From Candidatus Polarisedimenticolaceae bacterium (GTDB lineage: Bacteria; Acidobacteriota; Polarisedimenticolia; Polarisedimenticolales; DASRJG01), in the NCBI GenBank assembly GCA_036275915.1, contig DASUCV010000004.1, positions 451,238-515,237 on the forward strand: a stretch of 64,000 bases of DNA, read 5' to 3'. Position 1 is the first letter of the stretch. The number at the start of each line of letters is the position of its first letter. Made by a program: the position numbers and the translations under genes. The notes under the pieces are model-generated. The model ran no database searches. It had not been told where the DNA came from and saw only the letters and a list, made by a program, of their open reading frames with translations. Below are positions 15,162-25,181 of this stretch, piece by piece.

Positions 15162-17423
15162 ATGTCGACGCCGGAGACCGGAGCGACCGAACGGAGCGTC
15201 GTCCACCTTCGCGACTACGGACGCGTCCTCTCGGAGCGCCGGAACGTCGTCATCGCGTGCCTCGTCCTCGTCGTCTCGTTCACCGCGCTCTTCACCTTCC
15301 TGGCGCACCCGGTCTACCGGGCGACGACGACGATCCAGATCGAGCGCAAGACGCCCGACTCGCTGAACTTCGGCGACACGACGTCGAGCGATTTCTACGA
15401 CTACAACGACTTCTACCAGACGCAGTACAAGGTGCTGCAGAGCAAGACCGTCCTCAAGCTCGCGGCGGAGCGCCTCGATCTGCCGAACCGGCCGGAGTAC
15501 GCCTCGCGCAAGGGAAGCCCGCTCGGCCGGCTCGTCGCCTGGGGAATGGATCTCGTCTCGGGCACTTCGGCCGAGGACAGGGCCGCCGCGAGCGACCCCT
15601 GGCGGCGCGCGGTCTCGTTCATGGAGACACGGCTCACGGTCGAGCCGGTGAGGAACAGCAAGCTCGTCAAGCTGACCTTTCAGGACATCGACAAGAACCT
15701 CTGCGCGGACGCGGCGAACGCCGTTGCGGACGCCTACGAGCAGTTCAACACCGACACGCGATTCACCTCGTCGTCGCAGGCGCGCGAGTTTCTGACGAAG
15801 CAGGTCGCGCGCCTCCAGTCGGAGATCGCAGCGGAGGAGCGGCAGCTCCAGGACTACTCGACCAAGAAGGAGATCTTGGCGCTCTCCGACGGCACGCAGG
15901 ACATCAGCCAGAAGGCCCTCGGCGACATGAACGGGAAGCTCGTCGAGGCCAAGGGGCGTCTCGCTCTCGCCCAGGCGCGCTACGACGCCGTCGCAAGCGG
16001 CGCGGCCGATTCGCTCCCAGAGGTCCTGGCGAGCCCCCTCATCGTCGAGCTCAAGAAGCAGAACGCCGAGATCGAGCGCCAGCACTCGCAGATGTCCGAG
16101 CGCTTCAAGCCCGACTGGCCTCCCCTCCAGCAGCTCCAGGAAGAGCTCGACGGCGCTCGCGATAGGCTCCAGCTCGAGACCGATGCCATCGCGCGCCAGG
16201 TGCGCTCGGTCGCCAAGGCCGACCTCCAGAAAACGAGGGACGAGGTCGTTAACCTCGACCGTCAGGTCACGGTGCAGAAGGGCGAGGTCCAGCGTGTCGG
16301 CCGCGACGCGATCGAGTACTCCGGGCTCAAGGCCGGCATCGAGACGAAGCGGAAGATCCTCGCCGACCTCCTGACGCGCCAGAACGACACCGAGACGACG
16401 AACGCGCTCAAGGACAAGAACAGCGGATCGAACATGCGCATCGTCGATCACGCCGAGGTTCCCCGCGCCCCGTTCAAGCCGAACAAGCCGCTGAACCTCT
16501 TCCTCTCGCTCGTCTTCGGCCTCGGCCTCGGCGCCGCCGCCGCCCTGCTCCTGAACTATCTCGACAACACCGTCAAGAACGAGCAGGACATCCAGCGCCA
16601 CGCCGGCGTCCCCGCCCTCGGGTTCATCCCCCTCTACCAGCCGCTCCACGTCGTCGGGCCCGAAGAGTCGACCGCCAACAGCCAGTACGCCGCCGACATG
16701 GCCTGCCACGCCGACCCGCGCTCGTCGTTCGCCGAGGCGTTCAAGAGTCTCCGCACGGCGTTCCTCCTCGCCGCTCCCGAGCGCGCGCCCCGCCGGGTCG
16801 TCGTAACGTCCTGCGAGCCGCTCGACGGCAAATCGACGGTGATCACGAACCTCGCGATCGCGCTCACCCAGCTCGGACGCGCCGTCGTCATCGTCGACGC
16901 CGATCTCCGCCGCCCGCGCGTCCACAAGGTCTTCGGCATCGAGAACGGCGCCGGACTCTCGAGCTTCCTCTCCGGCAACGCCGAGGCCGACGAGATCGTG
17001 CGCGAGTCCGGGATCCCCGGGCTCCACGTCGTGACGAGCGGCCCCGTCCCGCCGAACCCGTCGGAGCTGCTCGCGAGCAAGGCGCTCGAGTCGTTCATGG
17101 AGAAGCTCGACGCGCAGGGCCCGTTCGACCACATCTTCTTCGACTCCCCGCCGCTCCTCCAGATGGCCGACGCGGTGCTCCTCGCGAACCGCATGGACGC
17201 CACGATCCTCGTCGCGCGCGAAGGCCGGACCGTCCATCAGGCGCTCGCCTCCGGCGTCAAGCGCCTCCGCCAATCGCGCGCGATGATCCTCGGCGCCGTC
17301 CTGAACGCGGTCGTCGAGCGCTTCGGAAACTACTACTACTACCGCTATCACCGTGACGAGCCCGCCGAACGGCGCAGCATCGCGACCGTCGCGCGCGTCC
17401 GCCGCGGCCGCAAGCGGGCGTGA
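15162..17423 (+). CDS. Wzz-domain tyrosine autokinase (polysaccharide co-polymerase), copy 1
   Basis: A 753-residue Wzc/GumC-type protein that would set chain length and gate export in Wzy-dependent polysaccharide synthesis. Order: Wzz domain with membrane helix at about 28-48, periplasmic coiled coil about 200-420, second helix near 445-468 (LFLSLVFGLGLGAAAALL), and BY-kinase domain with Walker A EPLDGKST (Lys557), Walker A' VIVDADLRRPR (Asp579) and DHIFFDSPP. The C-terminus has a tyrosine cluster FGNYYYYRYH, the usual autophosphorylation site. The stop overlaps the following GTG. A second copy is at 33940. Confidence 0.95.
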   Translation: MSTPETGATERSVVHLRDYGRVLSERRNVVIACLVLVVSFTALFTFLAHPVYRATTTIQIERKTPDSLNFGDTTSSDFYDYNDFYQTQYKVLQSKTVLKLAAERLDLPNRPEYASRKGSPLGRLVAWGMDLVSGTSAEDRAAASDPWRRAVSFMETRLTVEPVRNSKLVKLTFQDIDKNLCADAANAVADAYEQFNTDTRFTSSSQAREFLTKQVARLQSEIAAEERQLQDYSTKKEILALSDGTQDISQKALGDMNGKLVEAKGRLALAQARYDAVASGAADSLPEVLASPLIVELKKQNAEIERQHSQMSERFKPDWPPLQQLQEELDGARDRLQLETDAIARQVRSVAKADLQKTRDEVVNLDRQVTVQKGEVQRVGRDAIEYSGLKAGIETKRKILADLLTRQNDTETTNALKDKNSGSNMRIVDHAEVPRAPFKPNKPLNLFLSLVFGLGLGAAAALLLNYLDNTVKNEQDIQRHAGVPALGFIPLYQPLHVVGPEESTANSQYAADMACHADPRSSFAEAFKSLRTAFLLAAPERAPRRVVVTSCEPLDGKSTVITNLAIALTQLGRAVVIVDADLRRPRVHKVFGIENGAGLSSFLSGNAEADEIVRESGIPGLHVVTSGPVPPNPSELLASKALESFMEKLDAQGPFDHIFFDSPPLLQMADAVLLANRMDATILVAREGRTVHQALASGVKRLRQSRAMILGAVLNAVVERFGNYYYYRYHRDEPAERRSIATVARVRRGRKRA

Positions 17424-18832
17424 CCCCCGACCTCCTTCGCCGTCTCATCCGTTTCGGCGTCGCGTCCCTCATCGTCATCACCCCGCTCCCGTTCGGCTCG
17501 GTGCAATCCGGATGGGTGCTCGCGATCGAGCTCGTCGCCGCTGCTCTCGGCTTGCTGGCGATCCTGCTCATCGGCCGCGACGAGACGGCGCGTGCCTCCG
17601 TCCCGCGCGGTGCGTTATTGATTTGCGCCGGTGTGATCGCCCTCGGGATCTTCCAGATCATCCCGTGGCCGTTCTCGATCGCGGAGAAGTTCAACCCCAC
17701 GGCCGAGCTCATGAGGCCGCTCATCCCCTACCTCGGCCTCGACCATCCGCCGGCGGTTACGTGGAGCGTCGCCGCGCCGGAGACGACCGACGCCTTGCTC
17801 CGCTTCGTCGCCTACGTGCTCATCGGGCTGGCGGCCGCCGTCGCCTACGACACCTCCCGATCGCGACGGCGGTTCGCCGTCGTCCTCGTCGGCGCCGCCG
17901 TCTTCCAGGCCGTCTACGGCTCGGGCGAGTACCTCTCGGGGCACCAGCACATCTTCGGCTTCGCGAAGAAGTACTACCTCGATTCGGCGACGGGGACGTT
18001 CATCAACCGCAACCACATGGCGACGATGCTCGCGATGGCGCTGCCGTTTGCGCTGGTGCTCGCGCTTCCCGGCGACGGAGGTTCCTCGCGGCGAGAGCGT
18101 TCTTGGCGAGAGCGTTTGGTTGCGACTGGCGACGGCGGTGGACTGCGGAGGTTATTGGCGGTCGGAGCGTCGGCCGTCATCTGGATGGGCCTGCTCCTCT
18201 CACATTCGCGCGCCGGACTCCTGGCCGCGCTCGTCGCCGCGGGGATCGTGCTCGTGAGGTTTCGCGGAGTACGGGCGGCGCGCTGGTCGGCAGCGATCGG
18301 CGCCGCCGTCCTCCTGATCCTGCTCTCGGCCGAGCTGACCCAGGCGCCGGGCGAGCGCTTCTTCACCGTGAAGGACGACATGCAGTCGAAGGGTGGCCGC
18401 CTTACTGTGTGGCGCGACTCAATGGGCCTCGTGAAGCAGCGCCCCCTCCTCGGCTGGGGCTTCGGTACGTTCGAGAGCGCCTTCCCCACAGTCCAGTCGG
18501 AGGGGATCGATCTTCTCTACGACCACGCTCATGACGAGTGGGTGGAATGGACGACGGAGGGTGGCGCGCTGGCCTTGGGAGCGGCCGCCGGCCTCCTGAT
18601 CGTTTCGCTACGGGCGACGAGAAACTCGGGCGCTGGGCGATCGTTCGATGTAGCGTTCAGCGTCGCGTGTCGCGCGGCGATCGTCGCCGTGGCTCTGCAT
18701 GCGATCTGGGATTTTTCGCTGAGAATGCCGGCGGTCGCCGTTGCGCTTGGAGCTGTGGTCGCACTAGCGCCAAACCAGACGGCGCGCTCAGGTTCGGAGC
18801 AGGTAGGAATGCGCAGGATGCGATCTGCATAG
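17420..18832 (+). CDS. O-antigen-ligase/Wzy-family membrane protein, copy 1
   Basis: The 470-residue protein has about 10-12 membrane helices and the O-antigen ligase family pattern: a periplasmic loop with GQHQHIFGFAKKYYLDSAT followed by GTFINRNHMA, then late YDHAHDEWVEW, where the His-Asp-x-x pattern is typical of the family. The start is GTG overlapping the kinase stop (GTGA). Its place directly after a co-polymerase gene suggests a polymerase role; family members can also ligate chains to lipid carriers, and sequence alone does not decide. Copy 2 is at 36123. The last quarter looks less GC-rich, near the border with the AT-richer block. Confidence 0.88.
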   Translation: MTPDLLRRLIRFGVASLIVITPLPFGSVQSGWVLAIELVAAALGLLAILLIGRDETARASVPRGALLICAGVIALGIFQIIPWPFSIAEKFNPTAELMRPLIPYLGLDHPPAVTWSVAAPETTDALLRFVAYVLIGLAAAVAYDTSRSRRRFAVVLVGAAVFQAVYGSGEYLSGHQHIFGFAKKYYLDSATGTFINRNHMATMLAMALPFALVLALPGDGGSSRRERSWRERLVATGDGGGLRRLLAVGASAVIWMGLLLSHSRAGLLAALVAAGIVLVRFRGVRAARWSAAIGAAVLLILLSAELTQAPGERFFTVKDDMQSKGGRLTVWRDSMGLVKQRPLLGWGFGTFESAFPTVQSEGIDLLYDHAHDEWVEWTTEGGALALGAAAGLLIVSLRATRNSGAGRSFDVAFSVACRAAIVAVALHAIWDFSLRMPAVAVALGAVVALAPNQTARSGSEQVGMRRMRSA

Positions 18833-18840
18833 CGTGAGCA

Positions 18841-20004
18841 ATGTTGCGTTGGCTTGGTATCGTCGCGATTGGTAGCTTTGCTTGTGCAGCGGTGCTAGGT
18901 CATCGCTATGGCGAAGTCTCAATTACCTCATCCCAAAGCGAGTGTTCCTTCGTGGGACCAAAGGGCTGGGCGCTGCGGGCGACCGCAGATCGCTCGTTGA
19001 AGGAGGCGGTGGGTTCATTGGAGCGCTCCGAAAAGGATTCACCGTTGGGCGCATACACGCAGAAACTGACCCAAGCACAGGGTCTTCTTCGCTGCGCCAT
19101 TCGTGCGGACGTTGTCGATGGTCGGGCCATGCGCGCTCTTTCCATGACCCAACTGGAGCTCGAGACCGTTCAGGAACCCTCCCGGCCCGTCGGATATGCC
19201 GATCTCTTGGAGATCGCGCAGCAGAGTCGCCCGCGCGACGGCGCGTTCCAAATCGACATCGCGAGCACCTACCTCCGGATAGGAGATGTCGACGTGGCTT
19301 CGCCAATTCTCCGCAGCGTCGTAGCCGCGAAACCTGCCCTTGGTCAGCGCGCCGTCGCCGCACTCGATGAGGCCGGAGTCGATCCTCGGGAAATCGCGCG
19401 CACCTTGGGAGATGCTCCCGAGGTGCTCTACGCTCTGGAAGGGCCATTCACCGCTCATGGAATGACGGATGCGTTCATCGATGAGTTGGGTCGCTCGGTG
19501 TCCGCGGCGCCGGGAGCTGTGATCGACTTTTACGGCGACGTCTGCGAACGTAATGGTCAATGGTCGCGCGCACTCGCTACGCTGGGTTCGATGACTCCGC
19601 TTCGCAACCCAGTCGCCGACGCCGCCCGGCTCGCCGTCATAGCCCGGGCAGACCTCGCTCTCGGTAATCCGGAGGAGGCGGAACGCCATGCGTACGACGC
19701 CGTGCAGGCCTCGCCACAAAATGCTCGTTACAAGGAGCTACTCGCGGACTGCTCGGCCCGACTAGGCCGAGACGATGCGGCCATCGACGCTCTCACGAAG
19801 AGCCTCTCAACGGCTCTCGCCACTGGCACGTCGGCGGGTCAGCGTGGACGACTGTACAGAAAACTCGGTGAAGTCTACGAGCGCAAGGGGGAAGGCGACC
19901 GGGCTTACGACGCGTACCGTCGAGCACTCGAGCTCGTTCCTGGGGACCCAATCGCGACGCAACGGCTCAGCCACATTACGAACGAGAAGGTTCCCCAACA
20001 ATGA
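18841..20004 (+). CDS. Exported or membrane-anchored TPR protein of the polysaccharide locus, copy 1
   Basis: The 387-residue protein begins with a hydrophobic segment (residues 5-20, LGIVAIGSFACAAVLG) and continues with TPR-like helices, clearest near 265-375 (ADLALGNPEEAERHAYDAV, LYRKLGEVYERKGEGDRAY). It is the third member of a module repeated at 33940-38569 (kinase, ligase-like, TPR). Codon use is visibly less GC-rich than in the genes before it. The stop overlaps the next ATG by four bases. TPR proteins in such loci often scaffold the secretion complex; that role is inferred here. Confidence 0.8.
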   Translation: MLRWLGIVAIGSFACAAVLGHRYGEVSITSSQSECSFVGPKGWALRATADRSLKEAVGSLERSEKDSPLGAYTQKLTQAQGLLRCAIRADVVDGRAMRALSMTQLELETVQEPSRPVGYADLLEIAQQSRPRDGAFQIDIASTYLRIGDVDVASPILRSVVAAKPALGQRAVAALDEAGVDPREIARTLGDAPEVLYALEGPFTAHGMTDAFIDELGRSVSAAPGAVIDFYGDVCERNGQWSRALATLGSMTPLRNPVADAARLAVIARADLALGNPEEAERHAYDAVQASPQNARYKELLADCSARLGRDDAAIDALTKSLSTALATGTSAGQRGRLYRKLGEVYERKGEGDRAYDAYRRALELVPGDPIATQRLSHITNEKVPQQ

Positions 20005-21440
20005 ACGATCAGACCAAGTCGTTCTCGCCGGCTCTCGGCTTGGCCGTCGTGCTCGTCTGCGCGAGTGTAGGCGTCGCCACCGCGATCGCTCCCGTAGCTG
20101 GCGCGCTCGTGCCGCTCGCGCTGCTCATTCTCTTTGGCCTGACGCGATTGAAGCGACCCGCGCTGATCCTTTTCATCGCGTTTCTCGTGATTCAGGATCC
20201 GCTCCTTTTCTTCGTCGGAGGACCGGATTCCGGTGCGGGCTACATCATTAAACGGCTCGATGAGCTCTTCCTCTTCTTAATGGCTGCATGGATCCTCGTC
20301 ACCAACAGGACGGCTCAGCGATCCATCGGCGCGACGAAACTCGGCGTGTGCATCGCGTGCACGTTTCTCGCGATGGGTGTGTCCACGGTCCTGAGAGGGG
20401 TGCATTGGCAGCCCAGCCTCATGGACATGTTGCTCTTCTCCAAGCCATTCCTGCTCTTTGCGCTTGGTGCAAGCGTCGTCACTGAACGAGACGAACTCAG
20501 AAACGGGCTGCGCATCGCACTCCCCCTGATGCTTGGGGTCGTCGTGTTTGCCGTCGTATTTCTCGTGGCGCCTTCGCTCCAGGAATCCTACCTCGGAGAT
20601 ATGCGCGACATCGACCAACGACTGGGGATGAACTCGGCGCAAGGATTCTTCGACGGACCTGGACCGTACTCCTGGTTTTGCGCGGCGACGTTTGCGGTCG
20701 CGTATGCCGCTTACCTCTCCTTCGGGAAAAACCGGTATCTGTACAGTGCGATCACTGCCGCGACGTTCGCGGTGCTGTCGTGGCGGCGGAAGTCGATCGG
20801 CGGAATCGTCGCGATGGTCCTCATTGCCACCCTCATCAAGGCCGGGCGCGATTCGGCCAGCCGACGCCGTGCCGTGGCAGTGCTCGTGCTCGGCATTGTC
20901 CTTGGCATTTCGATCTTGACGCCGATCGTCGTGTCGCTATGGCAATACACGGTGCACGAATACGGTGGCGATCCGAATTCCATTGCGCGTGTGGCACTTC
21001 ACTACACGTCGTTCTTGATCGCGAAGGACTACTTCCCGTTCGGTACCGGTTTCGGAACTTTCGGGAGCTATGCTTCGTCGGTGTACTACAGCGAAGTCTA
21101 TGCGCAATACGGGCTCACCGAAGTGTGGGGGCTGACGCCAGATCATCCGGCGTTCATCACTGACACCTTCTGGCCCATGGTAATGGGCCAAGGCGGAATT
21201 GCCGGGCTCGTGCCCTACGTTGCATTCTTCGTCATATTGCTTCGGACGACCTGGCGGGCCGCACGATCGTCCGCCAGCAATGACGAAGATAGATTCCTGT
21301 CCGCGTTCACTCTGTTCGTTCTCGTAGCGTCCCTTCTGGAATCGACGTCGAGTCATATCTACGACACATCGATGCAATCTGCTTTTGTCATGATCCCTGC
21401 GGGAATGGCGTGGACGCGATTCAGAACGCGGGCCGCGTGA
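20001..21440 (+). CDS. O-antigen/exopolysaccharide polymerase-like membrane protein (Wzy)
   Basis: A 479-residue polytopic protein with about 10-11 membrane helices, including a run near the N-terminus (LALLILFGLTRL), and a long loop around residues 320-390 with HYTSFLIAKDYFPFGTGFG and DTFWPMVMGQGG. That G-x-G-F-G-x-F plus late-loop arrangement is typical of Wzy/O-antigen polymerases. It differs from the ligase-like proteins at 17420 and 36123, so the locus has one extra polymerase candidate. It lies next to the flippase. Overlaps at both ends indicate co-translation. Confidence 0.82.
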   Translation: MNDQTKSFSPALGLAVVLVCASVGVATAIAPVAGALVPLALLILFGLTRLKRPALILFIAFLVIQDPLLFFVGGPDSGAGYIIKRLDELFLFLMAAWILVTNRTAQRSIGATKLGVCIACTFLAMGVSTVLRGVHWQPSLMDMLLFSKPFLLFALGASVVTERDELRNGLRIALPLMLGVVVFAVVFLVAPSLQESYLGDMRDIDQRLGMNSAQGFFDGPGPYSWFCAATFAVAYAAYLSFGKNRYLYSAITAATFAVLSWRRKSIGGIVAMVLIATLIKAGRDSASRRRAVAVLVLGIVLGISILTPIVVSLWQYTVHEYGGDPNSIARVALHYTSFLIAKDYFPFGTGFGTFGSYASSVYYSEVYAQYGLTEVWGLTPDHPAFITDTFWPMVMGQGGIAGLVPYVAFFVILLRTTWRAARSSASNDEDRFLSAFTLFVLVASLLESTSSHIYDTSMQSAFVMIPAGMAWTRFRTRAA

Positions 21441-22840
21441 CCGACTCCGCCCCGCGAGGGCGGTCGCTTTCGTATGTCGTGTCGGTTGGAATAACGCTCG
21501 CCGCGCTCGGATTGTCGCGGCTTCTCTTCAACACGGTCGGCAACCGCACGGTCGGCTTGTCCACAGTCGGCTCAGCGAACATCGCGCTGTCGCTCGCGCT
21601 CCTGTGTGGATTGCCCGTGTCCGCAGGCCTGGCGATGGCACTGTCGCGGTTCGTCCCGCTGCTGGACGGCGCTAGGCAGATCACTCGTGCCGTGCGCCTT
21701 TCGACGCTCTTGGGAATTGCGAGCACGCTGCCGGTTCTGGCGGTTACCTGTTGGGCGTATGTGCGTACGAGCGTCGACCCTCCGAGTTGGTCGCGTCTTG
21801 CGCTGATCGCAGCGTGGGCTCTGATTTATGCCCAGTACGCGATCGGCCGCTCCCTGCTCTTCGCCAGAGGCGCGATTCGCCGGGTTTTGGCACTTGAGAT
21901 TCTGGGATTCGGGCTGTTTGCATGCGCGCTTGCAGCGACCTTTCATTCGCCTCGCGACTGGTGGTTGCCATTCACTCTGTACCCGCTGCCCATGGCGGGA
22001 TGGTCGCTATGGCAGAGCTTTTCGTTTCCCTCTGGGGAGCGGACGGTGGCCGAGCGTGACTTCCTTCGCTTTGCGGCGCTCGGGCTTCTGGGATCCGCGG
22101 CGGGCCAGGGGATACAGTATGGGAGCACGCTAGCGGGCGCGGCACTGGCGGGACGGGATGGCGCCGGTCTTTGGGCGATCCTTCTAAGCGTAAGCGCGCC
22201 CGTGCTCCTGCTACCGAGAAGCTTGAGCACCTCGTACTTGCCTCGGCTGTCGGCTCTCAGTTCCACTGATGGCAATGCGTTCGCCGAAACGTCGCGAGAG
22301 CATCAGAGGTTTTCAGGACTCTTGGCGCTGCCCGCGACCATCGGTTTGATGATCGCTGGCCGGACCTTCGGAGAGCGGCTTTTCCCCGCCCCGACGGCGA
22401 TCGATCCTCTCCCTATCTGGCTCACACTGTGCGTCATGACGTTCGTGACGTGCAGAGGGGAGCCGATCCTTACGGCGATCGCGGCTCGCGGGAAGGCCGG
22501 CATCAATGCGGCGGCGGCGCTCGCTGGAGCGGCGATGTGCGCTGCGATCTGGCTGGTCGGCTACCCTCGGGCAGGCCTCCTTCGCGTCGCCGCCGGCCTT
22601 GCGGTCTACTCCATAGCTGTTCCACTCGTCGCGGCATTTATCGCTCGCTTCTCGTTGGGTCCGTTGCGGCCGCGGCTGTACGCTCAGGCCTCGGACGGGA
22701 TCGCGCTGCTTGCCTTACCGCTGATGGTCGCGTGCGGTGAGTCTCGCTGGGTTCTGCTCGCTACTGCACTCGCTACCGCGATTGCAGCGGCCTACGACGC
22801 TCGACACCTCATTGGATCCATCCGACGAGTTGCACCTTGA
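21437..22840 (+). CDS. Polysaccharide flippase (Wzx/MATE-like)
   Basis: The 467-residue protein has about 12 membrane helices in the order expected of oligosaccharide flippases, which move lipid-linked repeat units across the inner membrane. It has an N-terminal VSVGITLAALGLSRLLF helix and mid-protein GLLGSAAGQGIQYGSTLAG. The GTG at 21437 overlaps the preceding stop (GTGA) and is preferred to an ATG at 21410, which would force a 31-base overlap. The stop overlaps the next TTG. Codon use is AT-richer than in the flanking housekeeping genes. Confidence 0.85.
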   Translation: MTDSAPRGRSLSYVVSVGITLAALGLSRLLFNTVGNRTVGLSTVGSANIALSLALLCGLPVSAGLAMALSRFVPLLDGARQITRAVRLSTLLGIASTLPVLAVTCWAYVRTSVDPPSWSRLALIAAWALIYAQYAIGRSLLFARGAIRRVLALEILGFGLFACALAATFHSPRDWWLPFTLYPLPMAGWSLWQSFSFPSGERTVAERDFLRFAALGLLGSAAGQGIQYGSTLAGAALAGRDGAGLWAILLSVSAPVLLLPRSLSTSYLPRLSALSSTDGNAFAETSREHQRFSGLLALPATIGLMIAGRTFGERLFPAPTAIDPLPIWLTLCVMTFVTCRGEPILTAIAARGKAGINAAAALAGAAMCAAIWLVGYPRAGLLRVAAGLAVYSIAVPLVAAFIARFSLGPLRPRLYAQASDGIALLALPLMVACGESRWVLLATALATAIAAAYDARHLIGSIRRVAP

Positions 22841-23817
22841 AAGTCCTGATGATCAGCGGTCCACTTCCGTCCCCGTCCCGGCCGGGGAGCCTGGCGCCGG
22901 TGGCTCGCCAGATCGCAGCCGTCCAACGACTCGGGGTCGATGTATCCACCGCAGAAATCAACGGGCCGCCGAAGCTCAAGTACCTGACAATACTCCCGAC
23001 GATCGTCAAGAAAGCGAAAGCTGTCGACTTGGTCCATGCGCACTTTGGCTACTCGGGCTGGGTAGCGCTTGCGCAGCGGTCTCGGCCGGTCGTCATCTCA
23101 TTCATGGGCAATGATCTTCTCGGGAAGACGATAGGAAGCGGTCGCCGCTCGATCGGAAGCGCGCTCTCGATTGCGCTGAATCAGATGGCCGCACGGCTCG
23201 CATCGAGCGCGATCGTCAAGTCGGCTGAGATGGCGTCGATGTTGGAAGGAGTCGACCCGTTCGTCATCCCAAACGGAGTGGATCTCGATGCGTTCGCTCC
23301 CATCGATCGGGAGGAAGCTCGGCGGCGCCTGGGTTGGCCGACGGACAGACTTATCGCTCTCTTCCCAGGAAACCCCGACTTCCCAAACAAGGGTTATTCC
23401 GTCTTTGCGGGCGCAGCCGCCACGGCCGCAGACATTCTCGGTCAACCGGTTGAGACGAGAGTTCTGTGGGGAATCCAGCCCGATCTTGTTCCAATCGTGA
23501 TGTCGGCGACAGACGCGTTGGTTCTAGCGTCGCAGACAGAAGGTTCGCCCAACGTCGTCAAGGAGGCGCTCGCCTGCGAACTTCCCGTCGTCGCGACGCG
23601 CGTGGGTGATGTGCCATGGCTTCTGGACGGTGCGGAAGGGTGCTTCTTGACCGATCGTGAACCTGGGCCGATGGGCAGAGCGCTCGCACGCGCGCTCAGC
23701 TGTGGGCGCCTGAACTGCGGCCGACGAATCTTGCGGGAGAGAGGACTTGACGACGCGAGCGTCGCCAGACGAATCGTCGCCGTTTATGATGGCGTGCTCA
23801 AGAAGGTGTCGGCGTGA
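22837..23817 (+). CDS. Glycosyltransferase family 4 (GT-B)
   Basis: The 326-residue enzyme begins at a TTG overlapping the flippase stop. VDLVHAHFGYSGW lies in the acceptor-side domain, IPNGVDLDAFAPIDR marks the domain border, FPGNPDFPNKGY and the E-x7-E region SQTEGSPNVVKEALACE belong to the donor-binding domain. It probably adds one sugar of the repeat unit at the cytoplasmic face. Donor unknown. It is shorter than many GT4 enzymes (usually 360-400 aa), mainly through a compact C-terminus. Confidence 0.88.
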   Translation: MKVLMISGPLPSPSRPGSLAPVARQIAAVQRLGVDVSTAEINGPPKLKYLTILPTIVKKAKAVDLVHAHFGYSGWVALAQRSRPVVISFMGNDLLGKTIGSGRRSIGSALSIALNQMAARLASSAIVKSAEMASMLEGVDPFVIPNGVDLDAFAPIDREEARRRLGWPTDRLIALFPGNPDFPNKGYSVFAGAAATAADILGQPVETRVLWGIQPDLVPIVMSATDALVLASQTEGSPNVVKEALACELPVVATRVGDVPWLLDGAEGCFLTDREPGPMGRALARALSCGRLNCGRRILRERGLDDASVARRIVAVYDGVLKKVSA

Positions 23818-25181
23818 GTATCGAGCAGGCGATCTTCGGACGACTCATTTTGCCGCTTGCGTACCGGGCCACGGACGATCGCCGACTGCGCGACATTCCA
23901 CCGCTGTTGGCGTCTGAGCGATGGGAACCCGAGAGACTGCGTGAGGCTCAGCTTTCCAAGCTGCGGACGCTTCTTGTGCGCGCGGACGCCCACGTACCCT
24001 ACTATCGTGAATTGTTTCGAGATCTGTCGTTCGACCCGAACGAAACCCGGTCCGGCGATCTTGGTCGCTTGCCGGTCCTCACGCGGGAGATCATCAAAGA
24101 ACGGCTTCCTGACCTGCGAGACGAGTCGATCCTCGACGTTGACGTCGTGCGCGACGCCACGGGAGGCTCGACCGGCACGCCGATGGAGTTCTTCCACGAT
24201 AGGCGATACCGCGCCCTCGCCGTCGCGTCGGCGTACCGCACACGAATGTGGGCCGGCTGGCGGCCTGGTGCGCGGATGGCATGGATTTGGGGCGCCCCGC
24301 AGGAAACACGTGCTTGGACGACTCCCAGGGGTCGCGCGATCGGATGGGCCAACCGCAACATCTATTTCGATGCTTTCAGTGCAGGTCGCCGCGAGATGAC
24401 GGCTTGGGCGGATCGCATCCGGCGGTTTTCTCCGGAGTTCGTCTATGGGTATGCAAGCTCGATTGCGTATTTCGCTCAGCACTTGAGCGATCGCGGCGAC
24501 ACGATTTCTGGAATCCGGGGCGTGTTTTCCACCGCGGAACGCCTTCACGGCTGGCAGCGATCGATTATCGAAAGCGTGCTGGGCGCTAAGGTCTATGACC
24601 ACTACGGAAGCCGCGAGGTTAAGTCGATCGCAGCGCAATGCGAAGCGGGAAACCTGCACGTACTCGCTGACATGAACGTGGTCGACGTGGAGGAGCCCGG
24701 AACAGAAGGGTCACCGCTGGTCATTACGTGTCTCGACAATCATGCGATGCCCTTCGTTCGATACAGGATTGGAGACGTTGGCCGACTGCGACCTGGTCTG
24801 TGTTCCTGCGGTCGCACGTTGCCCATGATGGATCTCGACATCGGACGCGAGACTGACATCTTCGTCACACCGGAAGGTCGGCATTTCCACGGCGAGTATT
24901 TCACCCACTTGTTCTACGGAGTGAGCGGCGTCGCGCGGTTCCAGTTCTACCAGCCGGCGGTAGAGAAGGTAATCCTCCGCTTCGTCCCCGAGCCATCCTT
25001 CGATGCCTCGACGCGCGCCACACTCGAGAGCTTCCAGGAGAGGGTGCGCAAGGACATCAGCCCATCGCTCGCGCTCGAACTGGCAGCGGTCAAGGACATC
25101 CCACTAAGCCCGACCGGCAAATTCCGGTTCACGTGGTCGGACGTTAGCGTCGGCCGACCGGACCCGACGGCGCGCCCATGA
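23814..25181 (+). CDS. CapK / phenylacetate-CoA ligase-like adenylate-forming protein
   Basis: The 455-residue protein belongs to the ANL superfamily branch that includes PaaK and capsule protein CapK. The phosphate-binding motif ATGGSTGTPMEF lies near residues 119-130; FVYGYASSIAYFAQHL, YDHYGSREVKSIAAQCE (metal/AMP region) and RYRIGDVGRL follow. The C-terminal LSPTGKFRF lysine region is present. The start is a GTG overlapping the GT4 stop. Relatives in capsule loci are thought to activate an acyl or amino-acid group for transfer to the polysaccharide; the substrate is unknown. Confidence 0.85.
   Translation: MSIEQAIFGRLILPLAYRATDDRRLRDIPPLLASERWEPERLREAQLSKLRTLLVRADAHVPYYRELFRDLSFDPNETRSGDLGRLPVLTREIIKERLPDLRDESILDVDVVRDATGGSTGTPMEFFHDRRYRALAVASAYRTRMWAGWRPGARMAWIWGAPQETRAWTTPRGRAIGWANRNIYFDAFSAGRREMTAWADRIRRFSPEFVYGYASSIAYFAQHLSDRGDTISGIRGVFSTAERLHGWQRSIIESVLGAKVYDHYGSREVKSIAAQCEAGNLHVLADMNVVDVEEPGTEGSPLVITCLDNHAMPFVRYRIGDVGRLRPGLCSCGRTLPMMDLDIGRETDIFVTPEGRHFHGEYFTHLFYGVSGVARFQFYQPAVEKVILRFVPEPSFDASTRATLESFQERVRKDISPSLALELAAVKDIPLSPTGKFRFTWSDVSVGRPDPTARP

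Noticed and set aside
13479-17351. Very long open frame on the minus strand across the small exported genes and first BY-kinase
   Set aside because: It is the antisense shadow of three genes and a kinase with clear motifs; its product is a low-complexity Arg/Glu/Gly-rich string with no domain. High GC content makes such stop-free antisense frames common here.
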